Source of the DNA: an uncultured Pseudomonadales bacterium
Lineage (GTDB): Bacteria > Pseudomonadota > Gammaproteobacteria > Pseudomonadales > Azotimanducaceae
Direction: 5' to 3'
Assembly (NCBI GenBank): GCA_958296165.1
Contig: OY282447.1
Location: 3,819,154-3,883,153 of the forward strand
DNA length: 64,000 bases
A program made the position numbers and the translations under genes. The notes beneath the pieces are model-generated. The model saw only the letters and a program-made list of their open reading frames with translations. It was not told where the DNA came from and searched no databases. Shown piece after piece: positions 1 through 7,830 of this stretch (the stretch's first letter is position 1; the number at the start of each line of letters is the position of its first letter).

Positions 1-1
1 G

Positions 2-430
2 TTCATCCAACTGTTGCGACCGTGGATGGCCGACGAGAACGCTGATGGAGTGGCTCAGTGGAGAGTGTCACGCACAGTGGATGTATGGCGAGAACTCCAC
101 CCGACCGCAGCTGTGTTGATTCACGATGAGAGCGTTCGGTGGCCATGTACGCGAGCGTACAGGTTGGACATCGAAGGTGGTAAGCCGTGGCTTGCGCGCT
201 CACGGCCCAACGGTGCGGATGGTGCATTCGATGTGTGGTTCGCCGATGACCCCATGAAACCACAAGGCTATAGGTCTGAGCCTTTTGAGTGGTCGCTACG
301 CTCGTCGACCACCGGAGCGCCGCATGGCGGGCTGCTATACCGAACGTATGCCGACTCTGCCACCGCTTTGCGGCTGGACGTAGAGGCAGCACTCGACGAC
401 ATCGAGTACCGCCCCATCGGTTGTGGCTAA
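2..430 (+). CDS. Hypothetical protein, 5'-partial
   Basis: Open frame running in from the window edge to TAA at 428-430. The first in-window start codon is TTG at 14, but the frame stays open to base 2, so this is probably the C-terminal ~140 residues of a longer protein. The composition looks like real protein (Trp-, Asp- and Arg-rich; segments such as VDVWREL and AFDVWFADDP). No domain was recognised. It is followed by a ~600-bp stretch without a convincing gene. Confidence 0.45.
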   Translation, partial: FIQLLRPWMADENADGVAQWRVSRTVDVWRELHPTAAVLIHDESVRWPCTRAYRLDIEGGKPWLARSRPNGADGAFDVWFADDPMKPQGYRSEPFEWSLRSSTTGAPHGGLLYRTYADSATALRLDVEAALDDIEYRPIGCG

Positions 431-648
431 CGTAGCGAACCACCTGCAGGCAGTTCGAGTTGGACGCACCGGATCGCGCCGAAGGCACTCACCGGCGCTC
501 TGAGCAGAGCAAGGTTTGCGCCAGCATCCACGCCCTTACAGGACGCGGAAACTGCCGAGTTGGAAGCCGTCAACCAGTAGCCGACGACCCAGGAAAATAA
601 ACACCGTAGATGGCCGCGTCGGTGGCGCGGGAGGGCGGCGCGGCGTTA

Positions 649-677
649 TTTATGGAGATGGAGACCCACTCCATAAA
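649..677. repeat. Perfect 9-bp inverted repeat
   Basis: TTTATGGAG (649-657) and CTCCATAAA (669-677) are exact reverse complements separated by 11 bases. It could be an operator or an attenuator stem; no partner was identified. Confidence 0.5.
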
Positions 678-738
678 CCACATCTAACGATGCCGCTACG
701 CTTGGATTTATGGGCGTTCGCTAACGCTCTCTAGTGCG

Positions 739-760
739 CCAAAGGGGTGAACCCCCTTGG
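739..760. terminator. Terminator-like hairpin
   Basis: CCAAAGGGGT-GA-ACCCCCTTGG forms a 10-bp stem with one mismatch. There is no long T tract, so intrinsic termination is only a possibility. Confidence 0.3.
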
Positions 761-766
761 AACCCC

Positions 767-826
767 GTGCGGCTACGCCGCACCCACGTTAATCGCGGCT
801 ACGCCGCTCACTGGCCGCGTAGCGGC
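767..826. repeat. Three clustered GCGGC/GCCGC palindromes
   Basis: GTGCGGC-TAC-GCCGCAC at 767-783, GCGGC-TAC-GCCGC at 795-807 and GCCGC-GTA-GCGGC at 814-826. Each can fold into a tight hairpin with a 3-base loop. The clustering suggests REP-like units or binding sites upstream of the pilin-like gene. Confidence 0.55.
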
Positions 827-1024
827 ATGTCTAGTTTGGCTTCGCGTTGCAACGCATTGCAATGCCGTTGGCGCGTCTACCGACGCTGATTGTTGATGGC
901 TGGATAGTCGCGGTTGCCGCAGTATCCCCGCGCGGCGGTAGGCGCACCTGCTCGGCTGTCGGTGCTGGCCGTGGTGCCTAGCGGCGCGGTTACACTCCGC
1001 CGACTACGACACGCGGTACTCACC

Positions 1025-4000
1025 ATGAACCTACTTGAAGCTCTGATCGGCCTTGGCTTGCTGATGGGCGTGATCGGCACCGCGGCGGTTGTCCTTGAGC
1101 ACGACGCGGACAGTGCGCGTGCCGAGCACTTTCGCGATGACTGGCTGGCGCTTCACGACGCGGTTGCCGAGTACCAGCGGCGATGGCCGCTCGATGCTCC
1201 GGTGGCGTGGTTCGAGCACGGCGCACCCGACGCGGCGACCGTGCCGGCTCCGCGCTGCACGGCCGATCTTCCGTGCTTGGATGCAGACCACTTCGACTTG
1301 CTCGAGCCGGCGTTGCGCGACCGCTTCCGCGACAGCGGCCAGATAAACCGCCGGCGCATCGGCGCCACGCCGTTCTCGGCAGAGCGCCCCTACGCCATCA
1401 GGTGGGCCGCCACGGCCGCCGAACCGATGGCGCTGGCATTCGCCGTGGTGGACGGCGCGGGCGACGCGAGGGCGGCCATGCGGCATCTAACCGGCTTGCC
1501 GATCGACGTCATCCACGTCGGGCGCGACGCCATAGGCATCCTTCCAACCGACGGCCCCGCCGACGAGTACCGCTTCGAGTACCGCATCCTTCCGACGAAC
1601 AAGTCGCTGCTGGCGGCAGGCACCAAGGGCATCGGTTCCGACGTCACCTACAACGCCACCACGACTGGCGTGGTCATGCGCGAGCAGTTGTTGGATCGCC
1701 GCCTTGCCTTTGCCGCCGACCAGGTAATGAGCGAGTCGGTGTTCAGCACCACCACGCCGGTGACCATCGGCAACGCCTGCACCGTCAATGCGATGACCGT
1801 GCTGCCTTCCGGCGAGTTGGCGTTCTGCCGCGAGTCGGGGACGCCGCCGACGCGCCAGTGGGCCACGTTCTCGACCGGCGTCGCCACGGCGCCGACATGC
1901 TCCGCAGACAGGACGCTCAAGGGCACGTCGCCCGCCGACTGGCGCTGCGAGTGCAATGCGTCGTGGCCCGCCAGCGCATCGCAGGCGCTCAAGGACAGCG
2001 GCTTGTGCCCCGCCGTGGACGCCACGGCAACGGCCTCCGGCGGCGACTACGTATGCAGCGAGCTGGCGTGGGGCGGCACGCTGTATTTGGACCTTGGGCC
2101 GAAGGTGCCGGCGCGGAAGGAAACCGAAACAGACGAGGAGCGCGCAGAACGCGAATCGGCAGAAGCCATACTCGCCCGCCACAACAGCGAGCGCATCGAC
2201 GAATACCCCATGTCGATGGCGCAAACGCCCATCCGCGTCATATGCGCGCGCAAGACCGGGCTGGAGTGTCCACACCCGCTGGTCGCCGCCACGGATGGCT
2301 CCGCGAGCTGCCATGAAGGCACAACCGCTGACAAGGTCATCAAAGTGACCAGTCAAGGGATCGAGGACAACAAAGTGGACTTCGCGTGGTTCAAGTGGGT
2401 TGCGGACGGCGACATGGCGGGGCCAAGGCCGGTCAACACGCAACACATGTGTCCATTGACTCGCGGACATGGCGGTTACGTCCCGCTCAGCGGCGAGCGA
2501 CGGCCGGCGTGGGAGTGGAAGACATCGGGCTTTCCAAAGACCAAGAAGTGCATAGACGACGGCAGTTGGTTCAAGTATTACGGCACCCACAGCAACAATC
2601 TCGCCAACTCCGAACCCATATGCACCAACGTGCAGGGCAGTACGCTTGTGTACGGTAGCGCGACGCAGACGCTGTCGGTGGGTAGTTACCCGGCCCATGT
2701 CGAGGTCGATGTGGCAGCCAACCAGGGGCGTTATTCCGCGCACCGCTTCGTGGGCGCATCGTTGTGGCGCGACGGGAACGCGACGGCGGACGGCGGTTGG
2801 ACGGAGCGCATCGACACGTTCCGGGGCTGCGGCCGGACCGGGACGCCGAACGGCCCGTTGTTGGCGCTCGCGGGCGACGGCTCGAGATGCACCACGCGGA
2901 AGCTGTCCCTCATGAAGGCCGCCCACACCACGGCCAAGTGCCCGGACCCGGCGCCGGCGAAGCGCACCACCGTGGGCGAAAGGTGCCCTTTCGAGGACGC
3001 GAACGGCAACCCGCACACCGCCGTCGGCAACTCAATCACCTACCGGTACACGAAAGGCAAGCCGGCGTTGCAGGTGACCAACAGGAAGGTGGACCTTTCC
3101 TTCCACCAAGCCAGCCAGCGTTGGCTCCCGCCAAGGGTCGGAGAGGCCGGCACGGTGGAAGAGGAAGTGGTCGACCCGCCCTGCGGAGTCGACGGGTTCG
3201 ACTGCTCCGAAGGCGGCGCCGCCTGCGAGGATAATTACATAGACGCTCCTTCCACCAAGTATGGTTGTTGGGACGAAGACGGATTTGAGATATTGGACCG
3301 GTACGGCCGGGCTATCGAAGACGGGAGAGAATGCACTCGTGCGGGGGGCACTATAGGCTCGGGGGCTACCTATATATGCGTGAACAATCCTGCGTACACG
3401 CCATGCTCAAGCGTGGCGCAGCCGCCGGTCTGGCCATACAACAGCTACTGGCCCGACAGCTACCATGTGGCCCGAAGCGCGGTGCGGCACTACGAGCGCG
3501 GCGGCGCCAATCAGCTCTTGGACTTCGGCCCCGGCGTCGTCGCCGACGACATGACGCAGGCGTGGACGGCGAAGGTTGACTGCTGCGAGACCGCAAGCCC
3601 GTCAGTCAAGAAATGCACAGTCGGCGCGCCCACAGAGGATGGCGCCTGCACGATGGAACTGGCGGGCTTCGGCGAGTGCGATCGCTGTTTAGGCGATTCA
3701 GGCACATCCGACGCCGAATCGTGTTCAGTCGGGACGCGGCACCACTGCGGATTCAATCCGACAACCACCACGGCCGGCACGTCGCTCTACCGCAGGTTCC
3801 AAATCACCGCCATCACCACCGAGGTTGGCTGCGCGGCCGTTGGCGCGCAATGGCGCTCCCCGCCTGGCGAGTGCTGGCGAGACGAAACGCCGGTCATCGA
3901 GGCGCCGATGTTGGTGGGTGTCTCAGCCGGCGAGTTGAACGCCATGATCCAGTCGCAAGAGCATTGCGAAGCGTTGGCCAGCGGCGTGTGGAACGACGTG

Positions 4001-4114
4001 GCCAGCAAGTGCTCCGGCTATGCCAACACCGTGGCTTGCACGGCGTTGGGCGGCACATGGCGCACCGCCGACAGCGAATGCATCATACGGCGCTCGCAGT
4101 GGGCGGGCATGTAG
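1025..4114 (+). CDS. Large pilin-like Cys-rich protein (PilV-like N-terminus)
   Basis: Protein of 1,029 residues from ATG 1025. It opens with MNLLEALIGL followed by a long hydrophobic stretch to about residue 23, then a charged helix (HDADSARAEHFRDDW). This is the layout of type IV pilin/pseudopilin N-termini, with Glu at position 5. The frame is open further upstream (TTG 914), adding an Arg-rich leader (LRRLRHAVLT) that could be a prepilin leader; the residue before Met is Thr, not the usual Gly/Ala, so processing is uncertain. The rest is rich in Cys pairs, Thr, Ser and Trp, as expected for a disulfide-bonded surface protein. It is the only plus-strand gene of the replication module. Possible roles are adhesin tip, minor pilin or surface decoration. 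No enzyme domain was recognised. Confidence 0.6.
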   Translation: MNLLEALIGLGLLMGVIGTAAVVLEHDADSARAEHFRDDWLALHDAVAEYQRRWPLDAPVAWFEHGAPDAATVPAPRCTADLPCLDADHFDLLEPALRDRFRDSGQINRRRIGATPFSAERPYAIRWAATAAEPMALAFAVVDGAGDARAAMRHLTGLPIDVIHVGRDAIGILPTDGPADEYRFEYRILPTNKSLLAAGTKGIGSDVTYNATTTGVVMREQLLDRRLAFAADQVMSESVFSTTTPVTIGNACTVNAMTVLPSGELAFCRESGTPPTRQWATFSTGVATAPTCSADRTLKGTSPADWRCECNASWPASASQALKDSGLCPAVDATATASGGDYVCSELAWGGTLYLDLGPKVPARKETETDEERAERESAEAILARHNSERIDEYPMSMAQTPIRVICARKTGLECPHPLVAATDGSASCHEGTTADKVIKVTSQGIEDNKVDFAWFKWVADGDMAGPRPVNTQHMCPLTRGHGGYVPLSGERRPAWEWKTSGFPKTKKCIDDGSWFKYYGTHSNNLANSEPICTNVQGSTLVYGSATQTLSVGSYPAHVEVDVAANQGRYSAHRFVGASLWRDGNATADGGWTERIDTFRGCGRTGTPNGPLLALAGDGSRCTTRKLSLMKAAHTTAKCPDPAPAKRTTVGERCPFEDANGNPHTAVGNSITYRYTKGKPALQVTNRKVDLSFHQASQRWLPPRVGEAGTVEEEVVDPPCGVDGFDCSEGGAACEDNYIDAPSTKYGCWDEDGFEILDRYGRAIEDGRECTRAGGTIGSGATYICVNNPAYTPCSSVAQPPVWPYNSYWPDSYHVARSAVRHYERGGANQLLDFGPGVVADDMTQAWTAKVDCCETASPSVKKCTVGAPTEDGACTMELAGFGECDRCLGDSGTSDAESCSVGTRHHCGFNPTTTTAGTSLYRRFQITAITTEVGCAAVGAQWRSPPGECWRDETPVIEAPMLVGVSAGELNAMIQSQEHCEALASGVWNDVASKCSGYANTVACTALGGTWRTADSECIIRRSQWAGM

Positions 4115-4166
4115 ATGGGTGCCATTACCCACGTGGCGGCGACACATTGCGAGTGCTCGCGGAAAT

Positions 4167-4198
4167 TACCCAAAAACGACAATTGTCGTTTTTGGGTA
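4167..4198. repeat. Perfect 32-bp palindrome
   Basis: TACCCAAAAACGACAA (4167-4182) is followed directly by its exact reverse complement. It lies 52 bp after the pilin-like gene's stop, so it may act as a bidirectional terminator. However, the flank CTCGCGGAAATT and the CAAAAACGACAA arm recur inside the small HTH gene at 4561-4860 (minus strand, around 4600-4645), where they form a second, imperfect palindrome. An operator or replication/recombination site for the HTH protein is an alternative. Confidence 0.75.
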
Positions 4199-4402
4199 GA
4201 GTGTCTAGGCCGGTGGACGCACCACGGACTCGTGGCGAGCCTTCGGCGCGTAGGTGTGCGCGCGAGTGCCTAGCACACCTTGCTAGGGGCGCGTCGTGCG
4301 TTCGATGCCGCGTTCGGCGCTAGTTCGACATGGAGTGCGCCGATCTGCGCTTAGATGCGCTTACAGGCGCTCTGACGACATCGACCTAGTGCATCAGTTT
4401 CA

Positions 4403-4414
4403 GCACGATCGTGC
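4403..4414. repeat. GCACGATCGTGC palindrome, copy 1
   Basis: A 12-bp perfect palindrome followed by CAAAA. A second copy lies at 5140-5151 with the same 3' CAAAA. Both sit in gaps flanking the pair of small minus-strand genes at 4561-5127, one on each side. This suggests protein-binding sites. Confidence 0.5.
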
Positions 4415-4560
4415 CAAAACTCACGCTCAAGCCGTGATCTGCGAGTGCTGGCGGTCATGGGTGGCCACCAAACGCGGTTGACGGACACTTTCGGCGGAAT
4501 ATGGCCGGCGCCGACCGTCAACCGGAGTCCGGCGCCAACGCCGCAGCAGCAGTAGGCGGG

Positions 4561-4860
4561 TCAATCAGAGCAAAGGCCGTCGGCGTAAAGCAACGCCTGA
4601 AAATTGTTCATTTCCGACATTTGTCGTTTTTGAGCAATTTCCGCGAGCTGGTGGTGAACCGTCGGCCGGGGCACGTTCAGCATTTCGGCGATCTGTTCCT
4701 GCGTGTGGCAGCGCAGCCACAACGCCTTGATCCGGGCGTCTCGCTCGGCCCTGGCGTCGGCCTTGGAGCCTTGCAGCCAGCGCAGGACGCGCTTCGAGCC
4801 GCGCTCACGCTTTCGGCTGAATATGGCCGTGATGCGGAGCGCACTGGTGGCCTTGCTCAC
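4561..4860 (-). CDS. Small HTH protein
   Basis: 99 residues, GTG start directly after the TAG of the upstream gene (4863-4861), so translation is probably coupled. The N-terminal third is basic (SRKRERGSKRVLRWLQ). The middle holds a helix-turn-helix-like segment (HTQEQIAEMLNVPRPTVHH) preceded by KALWLRC, like HTH units found beside ParB/methylase domains in phages. The gene's 3' part overlaps an imperfect palindrome related to the 32-bp palindrome at 4167. A likely role is a DNA-binding regulator of the element. The upstream 88-residue protein shares the motif ERGSKR, so the two may be distant duplicates. Confidence 0.55.
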   Translation of the reverse strand: MSKATSALRITAIFSRKRERGSKRVLRWLQGSKADARAERDARIKALWLRCHTQEQIAEMLNVPRPTVHHQLAEIAQKRQMSEMNNFQALLYADGLCSD

Positions 4861-5127
4861 CTAGTTCTCAAGCACCGCCAACCGCTCCGGGCACTCGTCG
4901 CCCATCGCGCACTGCACGACATGGCAGCCAGCAGTGTCGTCGCCGCGAGCTTGCTTGAGCGCTGCGTTGGCGGCACTGCGCGTCCGCCACCAGCGCCGTA
5001 CCGTGCGCTTGCTACCGCGCTCAACCTGGCGCTTGATGGCCGCTTTGGTGAGCTTGACAGCAAGCATCTGATGGCCGCGGCCGCCCCACACAGGTTGCCA
5101 AACGTGAAAATGCCGAGGCGTCGCCAT
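4861..5127 (-). CDS. Small basic hypothetical protein
   Basis: 88 residues, ATG at 5127. The stop abuts the GTG of the next gene, and the GCACGATCGTGC palindrome (5140-5151) lies just upstream in the promoter position. The centre is strongly basic (VERGSKRTVRRWWRTR) and resembles ERGSKRVLRWL of the downstream HTH protein. Two Cys pairs lie near the end. No family was recognised. A longer frame (5183-4857) overlaps it but has implausible composition, so this one was preferred. Confidence 0.45.
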   Translation of the reverse strand: MATPRHFHVWQPVWGGRGHQMLAVKLTKAAIKRQVERGSKRTVRRWWRTRSAANAALKQARGDDTAGCHVVQCAMGDECPERLAVLEN

Positions 5128-5139
5128 GCCGCTTTTTTA

Positions 5140-5151
5140 GCACGATCGTGC
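5140..5151. repeat. GCACGATCGTGC palindrome, copy 2
   Basis: Embedded in a longer near-palindrome (CTTTTTTA on the left, CCAAAAAG on the right, about 5132-5158), 13 bp upstream of the start codon at 5127. The position fits an operator for the two small genes downstream. Confidence 0.5.
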
Positions 5152-5212
5152 CAAAAAGTGGCTGTCGTTGGGGTTCGTGCCAATCAGCCACGCAAGCGGG
5201 CGCAGCAGAAAT

Positions 5213-5851
5213 CTACTCGACAGGCTTGTCCTGCGGGTCGACCGTCACGCCAGTCGCGGCATCCTGCGGCGGTGCATCAATATCGTCGTCGCGCACGAAC
5301 TCGTAGAACTCATCGTCGGCCGGCCGCGCTTCGGTGGGGTCGAACCCGCTGGCGCGTAATTCTCGTTCAGCATCCCACCGTTCGCGGCTTGCGGCTCGGT
5401 CAACAGCCTTTGGATGGTTGCGTTCCACCATCGCCAGCACCTTGACCGCCAACTCGCCGCGACGATCATTGTCCGGGTTGCAGAGTTCATCCATCAGCGT
5501 CGACATCGCCTGCACACTCAGCCGATGCAGCGTCGCCATGTAGTCCGCATGGACTTCATCCATCGCTGTCGCCAGCGCGAGACGGAACACGGGGCGCTCA
5601 CGCCACCGCTGAATGGTGCGCACGGTGACCCCGACTTCCTTCGCCACGTCGACTTGGCGCTCGCCAGAAGCCAACAGGCGGACAGCCTGCGCTTGCTGCG
5701 GGTCAAGTTCGTCGCTGCGCATGAGACGGAAGCCATCCGGCATCTGCTCGGCCGTGGTTGGCTCATGCTCGTCGAGCATCGCGCCTTCGACGCTGGCGGC
5801 ACCTATGCCGTTCAGCGCGGCGTCAGCGTGGTCGTCGGGTGGCAGTTGCAC
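5213..5851 (-). CDS. Terminase small subunit-like HTH protein
   Basis: 212 residues. GTG start at 5851 with GGAG eight bases upstream. Residues about 48-95 contain a homeodomain-like helix-turn-helix (LDPQQAQAVRLLASGERQVD, then VAKEVGVTVRTIQRWRERP), the pattern of phage small terminase and related phBC6A51-type proteins. The C-terminus is acidic. Small terminases recognise a packaging site; satellites often carry one to redirect a helper phage. No large terminase is visible, so it might instead be a replication or partition factor. Part of the minus-strand cluster of the element. Confidence 0.6.
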   Translation of the reverse strand: MQLPPDDHADAALNGIGAASVEGAMLDEHEPTTAEQMPDGFRLMRSDELDPQQAQAVRLLASGERQVDVAKEVGVTVRTIQRWRERPVFRLALATAMDEVHADYMATLHRLSVQAMSTLMDELCNPDNDRRGELAVKVLAMVERNHPKAVDRAASRERWDAERELRASGFDPTEARPADDEFYEFVRDDDIDAPPQDAATGVTVDPQDKPVE

Positions 5852-5914
5852 GGCTTACTCCGTTGTTTGCGTCCGATCGGAGACTCGCGGTCTAACACGG
5901 ATTCCTAAGCGGGG

Positions 5915-6366
5915 CCTACGTTTGCGGCGGAGTGAACGCTATCAAGCGTTCCGCCATGACACGCCTTCCGTTCCGCCATGACACGCCTGTTGTCGAAGGA
6001 TTGATGGTCTACCGGCAGGCCGCGCCTTGGGCGGTTCTATTGGTCATCTCTGGCCGCTGCGACCAGCGCGGCATCCGTGCGGCTGCGGCGTGTCGCCTCG
6101 CGTGACACTCGGCGGTGCGCCGTCGTCTCTCGCACACCCATTCGTGGAAGCCGTGTGTAGCGCCATCGGGCGCGTTCACACACGGCCTTCCACCCTTGAG
6201 ACTAACCCTAAAGGGTTACTCAAGGGCAGCTCAAGGGGTGTTTCACCATGCCGTGCGAGTTCGTAGGCTGGGTATACGTTTGCGGCGGAGTGTTCACTAT
6301 CCATCTTCTCACAATGACACGCCTTCTTCTCACAATGACACGCCCTGTTTCTCACAATGACACGCG
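5915..6366. other. Probable iteron replication origin (two iteron clusters)
   Basis: Two clusters each begin with TACGTTTGCGGCGGAGTG (about 5917-5934 and 6275-6292). Cluster 1 has two copies of GTTCCGCCATGACACGCCT (5948-5966, 5970-5988; 22-bp period). Cluster 2 has three copies of TTCTCACAATGACACGC[C/G] (6306-6323, 6327-6344, 6349-6366; 21-22-bp period), the last overlapping the end of the initiator gene. All five share ATGACACGC and are spaced by about two helical turns, as iterons bound by a replication initiator are. The stretch between the clusters holds no convincing gene. Confidence 0.75.
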
Positions 6367-7830
6367 CCGTGCGTCGCCGCGTGGTCCGAAGATGCGCCAG
6401 TTGCCGCCGTCCCGTTGCAAGTCAATCACGCCGTCGTCGTGGAGCCGGTTGAAGGCTTCCATTGCTCTGAATCGGTGGTTGTGATCCTTCGGGTCCATCC
6501 CCGCCATGCGCGTAAGGTCGTCCTTGCTATAAACACGAACGAACTGCGCCGCCCGATTGGGTACGAGTCGCTTTGTGTCACGAACGACCTTGCCGCCACG
6601 GTGCCGTTTCTGTCTCCCGTGTGCATCTTCGATCGGTGGGTGGATGTCCTTCGTTATCAACGTGCCCTTTCGGGCCGACTCGTCCATTGCCACAGCCGCC
6701 GACAGGTATGCACAGTAAACAGGCGCGTTCTGTGTGCCGTACTCGCACAATTGGCGCCAGTTGATCCGCACTCCCTTCGCCGCCCGCATCGGCACCATCA
6801 ACGCAAACCGAACCCAAGGGTCGGTCGACTGTTCAGGTATCACCGATACAGTCATCAGCTGGACGCTCCCAACGCCTTTGATGCTGATGGCGTTGAGTCT
6901 GGATCGAATCGCCATCAATGCTTCTGGTAGACGGTGCCAATCTCGACGCTTGTTGCCCCATCCATTGGGGTGCAGCCACTCGATCACCTTGTCAGTCGGG
7001 ACGTCGATACGCCAAATCTGGCCATCGCGCTGAGCTATGTGGAGATGTAGTAAAGCACCGATGAACAAGCGCAACTCGTAAGGTGCGCCCTTGCCCTTGC
7101 GCATGATGTCACCGCCCACCTCGTTATACAGACGAAGTAGCCAAGAAACGGCACTCTCGTCTAGCCCGCCCAACGGCAGCAGTTCGAGTTGGCCTTCATC
7201 GCTCTTGGAGTTGGCATCTGTGTCGAATGCGGGCAATTCCATCGTGCTCTCGCGGTCGATGCGGTTGAAGCGCGGCAGACTGGCCTTCGTCACGGGCATG
7301 AACGGAAGCACATTCTTCGGCGACCGTTGCCAGAGATCAATAAGCGTCTGCGCATAGTGCGGCATCGGCTCCATCTTCGTGGACTCGTGCCGCCCCCCTG
7401 CCGCTTGCATCTCCGACACCCGCCCCATCGGGTGTCGGCGCAGTTCCGCCTTGGCGTTCGCGTTCGCTCGCGTGGTCTCCCACGTCAGCCACCGAGCGTG
7501 GAATCGCTCTATTGTTTCTTTGATGGCCAGTGCGGACATGCCTTCGTTGTCCCCTTCCATGTAGTGGAGTCCAACGCCCGCCATCCCCATGAAGTGCCGC
7601 ATCATGTACATCGCAAAACCAATGCTCCGCTCCATCTCGTCGTTGTTGGCAAGCAAAAGGTCCTGATGGCCACCAGAGTTCTCGATGAACTCCGCCAAGT
7701 CTCGCGGCGTCGGGATCATGTCGTCGGGGCAGTTCCTGCCCTTGTCGCTGTTGCCGTGCCTGTTCCACCAGCACCGCCTGGCCAGCACGTCGGCGATGTC
7801 ATCGTATGTCTTGGCTTCATGGAGCTTCAT
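6352..7830 (-). CDS. Putative replication initiator
   Basis: 492 residues, ATG at 7830 overlapping the helicase stop (ATGA). The C-terminal half has features of plasmid initiators: helical, Arg/Lys-rich segments with a likely winged-helix module (VYSKDDLTRMAGMDPKDHNH, then RFRAMEAFNRLHDDGVID) near residues 430-480. Family assignment rests mainly on context: it follows a primase and a RepA-type helicase in one overlapping operon, and its 3' end runs into an iteron cluster. A likely role is binding the iterons at 5948-6366 and opening the origin. No catalytic motif was seen. Confidence 0.6.
   Translation of the reverse strand: MKLHEAKTYDDIADVLARRCWWNRHGNSDKGRNCPDDMIPTPRDLAEFIENSGGHQDLLLANNDEMERSIGFAMYMMRHFMGMAGVGLHYMEGDNEGMSALAIKETIERFHARWLTWETTRANANAKAELRRHPMGRVSEMQAAGGRHESTKMEPMPHYAQTLIDLWQRSPKNVLPFMPVTKASLPRFNRIDRESTMELPAFDTDANSKSDEGQLELLPLGGLDESAVSWLLRLYNEVGGDIMRKGKGAPYELRLFIGALLHLHIAQRDGQIWRIDVPTDKVIEWLHPNGWGNKRRDWHRLPEALMAIRSRLNAISIKGVGSVQLMTVSVIPEQSTDPWVRFALMVPMRAAKGVRINWRQLCEYGTQNAPVYCAYLSAAVAMDESARKGTLITKDIHPPIEDAHGRQKRHRGGKVVRDTKRLVPNRAAQFVRVYSKDDLTRMAGMDPKDHNHRFRAMEAFNRLHDDGVIDLQRDGGNWRIFGPRGDARRVSL

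Larger units (their letters stand above)
431..1024. other. Non-coding stretch with several short inverted repeats
   Basis: No convincing gene is seen; the 72-codon frame at 516-734 is low-complexity and Arg-rich. The stretch holds a 9-bp perfect inverted repeat (649-657/669-677), a terminator-like hairpin (739-760) and three GCGGC-TAC-GCCGC-type palindromes (767-826). It separates the partial gene at the left edge from the pilin-like gene and may hold that gene's promoter. Confidence 0.5.

Noticed and set aside
516-734. 72-codon frame in the left non-coding stretch
   Set aside because: Low-complexity, contains the inverted repeats, no ribosome site.
1487-3016. 509-codon frame antisense to the pilin-like gene
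   Set aside because: Composition bias of a high-GC gene; no domain-like sequence and no start signal.
5948-6366. CRISPR array
   Set aside because: Repeats are separated by 2-4 bases only, with no spacers and no cas genes; they fit iterons.
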